Source: Spirochaetes bacterium GWF1_49_6 (GTDB lineage Bacteria > Spirochaetota > Brevinematia > Brevinematales > GWF1-51-8). From it: a DNA stretch of 12,084 nucleotides. The stretch covers positions 250-12,333 of the forward strand of contig MIBD01000069.1 in NCBI GenBank assembly GCA_001829395.1, in the 5' to 3' direction. The position numbers and the translations under genes were made by a program. Below are positions 7,038 through 12,084 of the stretch, in pieces; position 1 is the first letter of the stretch; the number at the start of each line of letters is the position of its first letter. The notes below the pieces were generated by a model. It was not told the DNA's origin, ran no database searches, and saw nothing but the letters and a program-made list of their open reading frames with translations.

Positions 7038-7781
7038 ATGACCGATGAAGGAAGGGCAAAAAAATGTCCCGCGCCGGCAAATAGTACTCCGGCGTGGATG
7101 ACCACATTCGGGGACATGAATAGCCTCCTCTTAACATTCTTTATCGCGATGCTCACCACCGCGGAGATCGACGGCCGCGAACTCCGGCTGATTCTCTCGG
7201 CGTTCGAAGGAACGTTCGGGATGATGGACGGGGGTATGACTCTCTCTCAGGGCGACCTCGCGGAGATGGGGCAGAATATTGAAAACCTCCCTTCGCCCGA
7301 CGTGGGGAATCAGCTCTCCAAGGCAATCAAGCAAATCGCCGAGTTACTGGAACCGGAGCTAAAATCGAAAAAAGTCCGCCTCGAGAAGGTGGTAAACGGG
7401 TATAAAATCACGCTGGTCGGGGATATATATTTCAAACCGGGCAGCGCTGAAATAGAATATGAAGAGGGGAAAAAGATACTGATGCAGATGGGAGTGGGGC
7501 TATCAAAAATCCCGACGGCCGGTTTTAAAATCGAAGTGGTCGGGCATACGGATAATAAATCCGTGCCGATCGACGCTTCCATACCGACACAATATACCAG
7601 CGCATGGGAACTTTCCACTGCGCGCGCGTGCACCATAGTGAAGATATTCCAGGCCGCCGGAGTGAATCCCATGCTTCTGATCGCGTTGGGACGCGGCGAA
7701 CAGGACCCGCTGATACCGAACGATACGCCGGAAGGCCGCGCGTATAACCGCAGGGTCGATATCTATATAACGGAATTGTAA
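7038..7781 (+). CDS. motB: Stator protein MotB, first of two tandem copies
   Basis: MotB anchors the stator to peptidoglycan and carries the ion-binding aspartate. In this 247-residue copy the N-terminal segment KKCPAPANSTPAWMTTFGDM leads into one transmembrane helix (~23-39). Asp26 in TFGDMNSLLL sits at the position of the essential Asp32 of E. coli. Residues ~100-247 form an OmpA-like peptidoglycan-binding domain with VGHTDN (168-173), ELSTARA (191-197), GRGEQDP (218-224) and NRRVDIY (237-243). Its ribosome site AAGGA lies in the end of motA. A second motB starts 10 nt after the first stop. The first ~50 conserved residues are nearly identical in the two copies while the rest has diverged. 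This copy keeps the canonical GxGE motif and is the likelier housekeeping MotB. Confidence 0.94.
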   Translation: MTDEGRAKKCPAPANSTPAWMTTFGDMNSLLLTFFIAMLTTAEIDGRELRLILSAFEGTFGMMDGGMTLSQGDLAEMGQNIENLPSPDVGNQLSKAIKQIAELLEPELKSKKVRLEKVVNGYKITLVGDIYFKPGSAEIEYEEGKKILMQMGVGLSKIPTAGFKIEVVGHTDNKSVPIDASIPTQYTSAWELSTARACTIVKIFQAAGVNPMLLIALGRGEQDPLIPNDTPEGRAYNRRVDIYITEL

Positions 7782-7790
7782 GAGGAAAAG

Positions 7791-8540
7791 ATGGGAGACA
7801 GGAATAAAAAATGTCCCGCGCCGGCTAATAGTACTCCGGCATGGATGACCACCTTCGGAGACATGAATAGTCTTCTACTGACATTCTTTATCGCGATGCT
7901 GACGTCGGCGGAAATAGAAGGCCGCGAACTCCGGCTGATTCTTTCCGCGTTCGAGGGTCAGATAGGATTCCTCGAGGGCGGATCGACTCTCGCCCCCGGG
8001 TCAATTCCCGATATGGGGTTCTCCATCGAATCCCTGCCGTCCCGCGATAAGGCGGACAAACTCGCAAAGGCTGTAAAAGAAATCAATATGCTCCTGAAAC
8101 CCGAGTTAAAGGATAAAAAAGTCACGATTGAGGAAACCCAGAAGGGGCTGAAACTCTCTATTTCCAGCGACGTCCTATTCGGGCCGGGAAGCGCGGCAAT
8201 CGATTACGACGAGGGGCGCGAAATCCTTCGGAAAATCGCCGAGATGATTAAAGAGATCACCGAAGGCGGATTCAGTATCGAAGTAATCGGGCATACCGAT
8301 AATACGACTATCCCCAAAGAATCCTCGCTCTATGAGAAATTTCCCAGCAACTGGGAACTTTCCACCGCCCGCGCATGCTCGGTAGTCAGCTATTTTATCG
8401 ATTTCGGGCTGGATCCGGGTCTGATGTACGCCGAAGGAAAAGCGGAATTCGATAGCGTTTATCCCAACGATACCGCCGAAGGCCGAATGTATAACCGCCG
8501 TATCGATATCTATATCACCCTAGAAAAGATGAAGACCTAA
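7791..8540 (+). CDS. Second MotB paralogue with diverged periplasmic domain
   Basis: This 249-residue protein is a tandem duplicate of the preceding MotB. Residues 6-56 match residues 8-58 of the first copy at 49 of 51 positions (my hand count), including Asp24, the ion-binding residue. The nucleotide match over that stretch is 133 of 153, with nearly all differences synonymous. Beyond it identity falls to roughly 40-50 % by eye. The OmpA-like domain keeps IGHTDN (167-171, 168 being His), ELSTARA (189-195) and NRRIDIY. The GRGEQDP motif is replaced by GKAEFDS (216-222), and a SSLYEKFPSN loop differs. GAGG precedes the ATG at 7791. It is the last gene of the operon here. It probably forms an alternative or mixed stator with the single MotA; a regulatory MotB variant is possible. 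Confidence 0.9.
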   Translation: MGDRNKKCPAPANSTPAWMTTFGDMNSLLLTFFIAMLTSAEIEGRELRLILSAFEGQIGFLEGGSTLAPGSIPDMGFSIESLPSRDKADKLAKAVKEINMLLKPELKDKKVTIEETQKGLKLSISSDVLFGPGSAAIDYDEGREILRKIAEMIKEITEGGFSIEVIGHTDNTTIPKESSLYEKFPSNWELSTARACSVVSYFIDFGLDPGLMYAEGKAEFDSVYPNDTAEGRMYNRRIDIYITLEKMKT

Positions 8541-8582
8541 TCCGCTATATTTATCGGTTCGCTTGTTCTGGATATGATTTTA

Positions 8583-8820
8583 GGGCACTTCTAAAAACTC
8601 TATCATAATGAATAAAAAAAACGGTTTTCAGAACAGAATAAAGCATATTTATGTCACTGCGAGCCCCGCGCTACGATATATTTTCGATGCGCGGGGCGAA
8701 GCAGTCTGTGTAATTTATTATTAAATAAGAAAATAGATTGCTTCGCTACACTCGCAATGACAAGGCAATTTCTATCATCTTTAATAATACTCCATTATTT
8801 TCGAGTTTTTAGAACTCCCC
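8583..8820. mobile_element. Probable MITE-like element with 28-bp inverted ends
   Basis: The left end (8583-8610, GGGCACTTCTAAAAACTC...) and the reverse complement of the right end (8793-8820, GGGGAGTTCTAAAAACTC...) agree at 23 of 28 positions, including an unbroken 12-bp TTCTAAAAACTC. Both ends are followed by TTTA on the outside (8579-8582 and 8821-8824), which may be a target duplication but is low in complexity. The 238-bp interior has no credible reading frame for a transposase, so it would be non-autonomous. A second palindromic repeat lies inside it. It fills most of the 338-bp convergent gap between the second motB and pabC (8541-8878). I cannot name the parent IS family. The remainder of the gap (8541-8578, 8825-8878) shows no gene and no clear terminator. 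Confidence 0.6.
8653..8761. repeat. Nested palindromic repeat of the GTCATTGCGAG type
   Basis: Three levels of symmetry are visible. The outer arms are GTCACTGCGAG (8653-8663) and CTCGCAATGAC (8751-8761), 10 of 11 paired. An inner pair is GAAGCAGTCT (8698-8707) and AGATTGCTTC (8735-8744), 9 of 10. A perfect 8-bp pair is CCCCGCGC (8664-8671) and GCGCGGGG (8689-8696). The outer and inner arms match the intergenic GTCATTGCGAG...GAAGCAATC repeat seen in many bacterial genomes. The CCCCGCG/CGCGGGG core also occurs in the repeat array at 5860-6003. The repeat lies wholly inside the MITE-like element and is probably an insertion within it. Confidence 0.75.
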
Positions 8821-8878
8821 TTTATTTAGCATGACGGAACCTTACAAAATGTCAAACGAAATGATGCTTCCGTGTTCG

Positions 8879-9478
8879 CTACCCCATTACTATTCTATCG
8901 ATCTCCGCAGTCCTGTCCCCAATATCCGCGAATGCGTTGATAAAATGCACCCGCGCGAACGAACGAAGGTCATCCGGTGTAATCCTGCCCTCGGCGATAA
9001 TCCCCCTGTCGAGAAGGCGCGCGCGCATAGTCCCGCGCAGTAGAGGCGTATCCGGTGTAATCAGCCTCGACCCGTCGTCCAGCACGATATTCGCCGAGGA
9101 CGCGTCGGTCAGTACCCCGCGCCGCACGATGATAATCTCGTCGCACTCCCCGCGCATCCCGAACAGGCGGTCGAGAGCCGCGCGGTCCTCGTACTTATAG
9201 GTATAATCGACCGTATCGTCGTAAACAAGGCGCACCGAACCTGCGGGCCTTACCCGGTAATGGTGGAACTCCACCGCTTCGAGTTCCGCGCGGTACAGCA
9301 GGCGGCATTTGACAATCCCCGCGCGGTACTCCTCCGGGATCGCGAGCGAGCTAAGCGGGTCGATATCCCCCCGCGCGCCGAACAATTCACGCCGGGAACG
9401 GTTCATCCGTTCAAGATGATATTCCGCGTTCAGCGCTGCTCCGTTCGATACCCGCACCGATTCCACTAAACGGCACAT
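8879..9478 (-). CDS. pabC: Aminodeoxychorismate lyase-like class IV aminotransferase
   Basis: This is a PLP enzyme of fold type IV, expected to release pyruvate from 4-amino-4-deoxychorismate to give p-aminobenzoate for folate. The 199-residue product is the short form often found beside pabB. Visible motifs are LVESVRVSNGAALNAEYHLE at residues 4-23 and YKYEDRAALD at 94-103, with Lys95 the likely PLP lysine. Further on are DEIIIVRRGVLTDASSANIV at 113-132 (TDxSxxN phosphate-binding signature), TPDTPLLRGTMR at 141-152, and a closing FINAF at 179-183. ATG 9478 lies inside the end of pabB, giving a 68-nt overlap, with GGAGAAGG just upstream. Short class IV proteins can be branched-chain or D-amino acid aminotransferases, but the pabB linkage favours PabC. 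Confidence 0.85.
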   Translation of the reverse strand: MCRLVESVRVSNGAALNAEYHLERMNRSRRELFGARGDIDPLSSLAIPEEYRAGIVKCRLLYRAELEAVEFHHYRVRPAGSVRLVYDDTVDYTYKYEDRAALDRLFGMRGECDEIIIVRRGVLTDASSANIVLDDGSRLITPDTPLLRGTMRARLLDRGIIAEGRITPDDLRSFARVHFINAFADIGDRTAEIDRIVMG

Positions 9479-10421
9479 AGACCTTCTCCGTCATCTCGTT
9501 ATATTCCGCTTCGGGGGAACTATAGACCGTGACACCCCCGCCGCTTTTAAAAATCATTTTATCCCCGTCCCGTTCGATAAACCGGATCATCACCCCGCTG
9601 TCAAGATTACGCCCGTCGAACACACCGAACACCCCCGTATAATACCCGCGCCTGTAACCCTCGGCACGCCGGATAATCTCCACCGTCTTGGGCTTCGGCG
9701 CGCCGGTCACCGACCCCGCGGGCAGAAGTTCCCGCAGAATGTCCCCGATCCGCCCCATATAGCCGCCGCGCAGCGTCCCGGCGATTTCGGTGCTGACCTG
9801 CAGGATGATCTTGCCCCCCGCGTGCACCTCGTCGATATAGCGGTAACGTTCGACCCGCACATCCGACGCGACCCGGCTGAGATCGTTGCGGATCAGGTCG
9901 ACTATGGTGATATGCTCGGCGGACTCCTTCTCGTCGTTCAGGATCGCGTTCCGCGCATCGGGCCGGCTCCTGTCGATCGTGCCCTTCATCGGGAACGAAC
10001 GGATCGTCCCGTTCTCTATCCGCACGAAGCGTTCGGGCGAGAACACGGTGAAACGGTCTTCGTAGAGCAGTCTGTACGGCGCCTTCGCGTGCATGAAAAT
10101 ATCCCGCAGCGTCAGGTCCGTCTCGATTTCGGTGGGGAACGTCAGGTTCAGGAGGAACGTGTTCCCCGCGCGCATCTCGTTCTGCACGATATCGAACGCC
10201 GTGCGGTAATGCTCGAAGCTCACCGGGTGCGCGATAAAGCGGTATCCCGAGGGTTCGGCGTCATGCACAGGCCGGTAATTTCCCCGCCCGTTCACGGAAT
10301 AGAGTATCCTGCGCGGGTCGACATCCGCGAGCGGGATCACGACAGGGTTCGCCCCGTCGAAATCGGCGATGAACAGGAAGGGTATCCCGTCCCTGCCGAA
10401 ACGGTTCATAGTATCGAACAT
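9411..10421 (-). CDS. pabB: Aminodeoxychorismate synthase component I (PabB)
   Basis: PabB aminates chorismate to 4-amino-4-deoxychorismate, normally with ammonia from the PabA glutaminase. The 336-residue product is the compact form without the large N-terminal domain of E. coli PabB. The chorismate-binding fold is clear: PMKGT at residues 144-148, EHITIVDLIRND at 169-180, GGKIILQVSTEIAG at 202-215, LPAGSVTGAPKPKTVEI at 233-249, YYTGVFG at 260-266 and SGGGVTVYSSPEAEYNE at 293-309. Lys146 in PMKGT matches the catalytic Lys of PIKGT in E. coli PabB. Anthranilate synthases have Ala here, so this supports PabB over TrpE. The last ~20 residues after VPF are non-conserved and overlap pabC. GAGGTG precedes ATG 10421. 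No pabA lies in the window. The gene looks GC-richer than its neighbours. Confidence 0.93.
   Translation of the reverse strand: MFDTMNRFGRDGIPFLFIADFDGANPVVIPLADVDPRRILYSVNGRGNYRPVHDAEPSGYRFIAHPVSFEHYRTAFDIVQNEMRAGNTFLLNLTFPTEIETDLTLRDIFMHAKAPYRLLYEDRFTVFSPERFVRIENGTIRSFPMKGTIDRSRPDARNAILNDEKESAEHITIVDLIRNDLSRVASDVRVERYRYIDEVHAGGKIILQVSTEIAGTLRGGYMGRIGDILRELLPAGSVTGAPKPKTVEIIRRAEGYRRGYYTGVFGVFDGRNLDSGVMIRFIERDGDKMIFKSGGGVTVYSSPEAEYNEMTEKVYVPFSGIGAGIERSSAERGISS
9482..9489 (-). promoter_or_regulatory. Ribosome binding site of pabC inside pabB
   Basis: On the - strand GGAGAAGG lies 3 nt before ATG 9478 (GGAG alone is 7 nt away). It is embedded in the codons for MTEKV near the end of pabB. It supports the long overlapping start and suggests translational coupling. 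Confidence 0.6.
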
Positions 10422-10442
10422 ACCGCACCTCGATCAGGGAAA

Positions 10443-10471
10443 ATGATAACGATATCCCCGGCTTTTCGCAA
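10443..10471 (-). promoter_or_regulatory. Putative sigma-70 promoter of pabB-pabC
   Basis: On the - strand TTGCGA (10466-10471, 4 of 6) and TATCAT (10443-10448, 5 of 6) are 17 nt apart. The start would be near 10436, about 15 nt before ATG 10421. Just upstream at ~10472-10487 is a near-perfect TTCCCGCGCGCGGAA palindrome that could be a regulator site, but this is speculative. Confidence 0.5.
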
Positions 10472-10520
10472 CTTCCGCGCGCGGGAAATATATCACCCCT
10501 GAAGGCGAGGTATACTATAG

Positions 10521-10549
10521 AAAAACGGGAAACGCTTTTGCGTTTCCCG
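10521..10549 (-). terminator. Intrinsic terminator of the GAF gene
   Basis: A perfect 10-bp stem CGGGAAACGC / GCGTTTCCCG (10526-10535 and 10540-10549) with a 4-base loop is followed, on the - strand, by TTTTT (10521-10525). It starts 22 nt after the GAF gene stop, the right place and orientation. It separates that gene from the pabB promoter. Confidence 0.9.
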
Positions 10550-10571
10550 CCAACTGTTTTTAAGAGAGTTA

Positions 10572-11045
10572 CTAGAATGATTCGAGGTTGGCTAAGGCTC
10601 TTGCGAGCCGAAGCCCGGCCTTATTCTCGATACTGGCAAGGTTATGCACGAGCATCTTCGCCATCCGTGAGATAAATTCCACCTTTTCAGGGGTAAAATT
10701 ATCCTTATAGGTGCTCTCGATATTAAACGTCCCGATTACCTTACCCGCAATCATCATGGGAATACAAAGTTCCGCCTGCGCGTTATCGATACCCGCGATA
10801 TACTGGCCGTTATAGCGCGAAAGATCGTTGATAACCACAGTAGTTTTATCCTCCGCGCAGCGTCCGCTCACGCCCTGTCCGAGGAAAATCCGCAATAACG
10901 CCTGTTCCCGTCCATAACCGAAATACGCGGCGGTCTTCAATTCGTCATTCTCAAGCTTACGGATGATAGGGTTTGAGATACCGAGTTTTTCCTTTAACTG
11001 CGCCATAATTTCATTAAACGCGCCGTGAAAATCAGTGTTAGACAT
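10572..11045 (-). CDS. Stand-alone GAF domain protein
   Basis: The 157-residue product is essentially one GAF domain, a small-molecule or redox sensing fold. The typical core is seen as FLGQGVSGRCAEDKTTVVIN at residues 54-73, YNGQYIAGIDNAQAELCIPM at 78-97, and IAGKVIGTFNIESTYKDNFT at 99-118. A C-terminal helix runs to about residue 140, followed by an amphipathic RLARALANLESF end. Two cysteines (63 and 94) lie in the domain, but the three-cysteine pattern of free methionine-(R)-sulfoxide reductase is not evident. It has no output domain. GGAGG lies 6 nt before ATG 11045. The next gene upstream on the same strand is a SpoIIE-type phosphatase that seems to have its own sensor region. The two may belong to one signalling route, but the ligand is unknown. 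Confidence 0.85.
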   Translation of the reverse strand: MSNTDFHGAFNEIMAQLKEKLGISNPIIRKLENDELKTAAYFGYGREQALLRIFLGQGVSGRCAEDKTTVVINDLSRYNGQYIAGIDNAQAELCIPMMIAGKVIGTFNIESTYKDNFTPEKVEFISRMAKMLVHNLASIENKAGLRLARALANLESF

Positions 11046-11076
11046 CTTTAGCCTCCAATGGTTTAGATACAGTATG

Positions 11077-11095
11077 ATGGCAATAACTATGCCAT
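11077..11095. repeat. Small inverted repeat upstream of the GAF gene
   Basis: ATGGCA (11077-11082) and TGCCAT (11090-11095) form a perfect 6-bp inverted repeat with a 7-base spacer, 32 nt or more upstream of the GAF start. The position suits an operator or leader hairpin, but no regulator or promoter can be assigned. Confidence 0.3.
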
Positions 11096-11158
11096 TATGG
11101 ATTGTTTTTTAGCATATACCGGATAGTGAATTAACATAGACGGGCGGGAAAGATAGTG

Positions 11159-11196
11159 ATTATATATTATGCGAATAGCGATATATGATATATAAT
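11159..11196. repeat. AT-rich inverted repeat between the phosphatase and GAF genes
   Basis: ATTATATATTAT (11159-11170) and ATGATATATAAT (11185-11196) pair at 11 of 12 positions around a 14-base centre. It lies about 50 nt past the phosphatase stop in the 203-bp gap. It lacks GC pairs and a T-tract, so it is a poor terminator. The function is not clear. Confidence 0.35.
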
Positions 11197-11248
11197 TGTG
11201 CAGTATGATGATTATTTTACGTTCATTTACCGGGTTATTTCTGAGGAT

Positions 11249-12084
11249 TTACGCGATACGGATGGATAGGACGGTCATATCGTCCCATTGCGCGACACCG
11301 TTCGCCCATTCGTCTACCGAACGGATGATGGAATTGACGAGGGTGGCGGAGTTGGTGGACGCGTACTGCTTGACGACATGTTTCAGGCGGTCGAGCTCGA
11401 ATTCCAGCCCTTGGTCGTTCACCGCCTCGGTAACACCGTCGGTAAACGCGAACATGACGTCGCCCGATTTCAACTGTATCTTGCGGGTCTCGTAGGACTC
11501 GGACATGGATATCCCCAACGGGATTCCCCGGGTGCCCAGCAGGATGAACTGGTTCTCGGTGGGGCGGTACAGGTACTGCTGATTATGCCCCGCGTTGGAA
11601 TAAGACATCTCCATCGTGTCCATATCGATAATCCCGTAGAACAAGGTGGCGAACATACCGACATGCGAATCCTCGACCAGCATATTATTCGCGTACTCGA
11701 GAAGTTCGTGGGGATGCTGGGTATAGTAGGAATACGCCTTGATAACGCTGCGGGAGATCGCCATGAAGAGCGACGCGGGAAGCCCCTTACCGGATACATC
11801 GCCGATCACGAAGCCCAGCTTATTCGGCGGAAGCTCGTAGAAGTCGTAGAAGTCTCCGCCCACGATCTCGGCGGATTTCATCCGGGCGAATATGGAAATA
11901 TTTTTATATGCCTTGAAATTGGACATAAGAAGGGAATTCTGGAGCATCCGCATGATCTCGAGTTCCTTGGTGAGCTTTTCATGCTCGATGCGCTCGATAT
12001 AGTTCTTGTTGCTCTCGTACGCGTTCCCCACCTGGTTCGCGATCGTCTGCAGGGTCTTAATCATCGACCCGGTATAACGGATGC
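11249..12084 (-). CDS. SpoIIE/RsbU-type PP2C protein phosphatase (5' end off window)
   Basis: The frame is open through the right edge. The first Met in the window (12064) is preceded by in-frame codons IRYTGS, so the true N-terminus lies outside. The visible part begins with the end of a probable GAF-like domain (SMIKTLQTIANQVGNAYE) and a coiled linker (IERIEHEKLTKELEIMRMLQ). A complete PP2C domain of the SpoIIE class follows. Counting from Met 12064, the metal-binding motifs are GGDFYD (69-74), GDVSGKG (88-94), AGH (158-160), FTDGVTEA (207-214) and DDMT (261-264), all intact. Such enzymes dephosphorylate anti-anti-sigma (STAS) proteins in partner-switching pathways, acting as signal-driven switches. 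No STAS or anti-sigma partner is in the window. The stop is TAA at 11249-11251. Confidence 0.92.
   Translation of the reverse strand, partial: IRYTGSMIKTLQTIANQVGNAYESNKNYIERIEHEKLTKELEIMRMLQNSLLMSNFKAYKNISIFARMKSAEIVGGDFYDFYELPPNKLGFVIGDVSGKGLPASLFMAISRSVIKAYSYYTQHPHELLEYANNMLVEDSHVGMFATLFYGIIDMDTMEMSYSNAGHNQQYLYRPTENQFILLGTRGIPLGISMSESYETRKIQLKSGDVMFAFTDGVTEAVNDQGLEFELDRLKHVVKQYASTNSATLVNSIIRSVDEWANGVAQWDDMTVLSIRIA

Noticed and set aside
8831..9043. 70-residue + strand open frame
   Set aside because: It overlaps the 3' part of pabC on the opposite strand, has no motif, and starts in a low-complexity intergenic region.
9822..10502. 226-residue + strand open frame opposite pabB
   Set aside because: The sequence is low-information and rich in Arg, Val and His, as expected from the complement of a GC-rich gene. 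PabB motifs are clear on the other strand.

Overview
The window carries part of a bacterial flagellar operon flanked by unrelated housekeeping and signalling genes. The order fliK-flgD-flgE-flbD-motA-motB on the + strand matches the large motility operon of spirochaetes and, less exclusively, of Clostridia and other Gram-positive-type lineages. A RsbU/SpoIIE-type phosphatase, a stand-alone GAF protein and a DUF2207 membrane protein also fit a free-living spirochaete-like organism. I infer Spirochaetota as the best guess only. The hook protein lacks the cysteine that cultured spirochaetes use to cross-link their hooks, which argues for either a divergent spirochaete or another phylum. Base composition looks close to 50 % GC by eye, with a GC-richer stretch over the pab genes.

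Layout. Positions 1-1790 (- strand) hold most of a DUF2207 membrane protein cut by the left edge. A divergent intergenic region follows, then a GcvH-like protein (1953-2366, +) in which the lipoyl-lysine position is Ile. Next come fliK (2456), flgD (3836) and flgE (4475). After flgE the operon is interrupted by about 210 bp carrying three 39-bp tandem copies of a palindromic repeat plus a partial fourth copy (5860-6003). The last copy supplies the -35 of a plausible promoter for flbD (6051), motA (6264) and two consecutive motB genes (7038 and 7791). The expected fliL does not follow. Instead a 338-bp convergent gap holds a probable 238-bp MITE-like element with 28-bp inverted ends, inside which lies a second palindromic repeat.

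The right third is all on the - strand. pabB (start 10421) and pabC (start 9478) overlap by 68 nt and make p-aminobenzoate for folate, with a recognisable promoter upstream. A stand-alone GAF gene (start 11045) ends in a clear intrinsic terminator. A PP2C/SpoIIE phosphatase gene enters from the right edge, so its N-terminus is missing.

How the genes work together: FliK measures hook length, FlgD caps the growing hook, FlgE is the hook subunit, FlbD is a small motility-associated protein, and MotA with either MotB forms the ion-driven stator. The two MotB paralogues share an almost identical transmembrane/anchor segment (49 of 51 residues) but have diverged peptidoglycan-binding domains. This suggests one MotA serving two MotB types. 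The most notable points are this tandem MotB pair, the Ser178 hook protein, the lipoyl-less GcvH homologue and the two palindromic/MITE elements.
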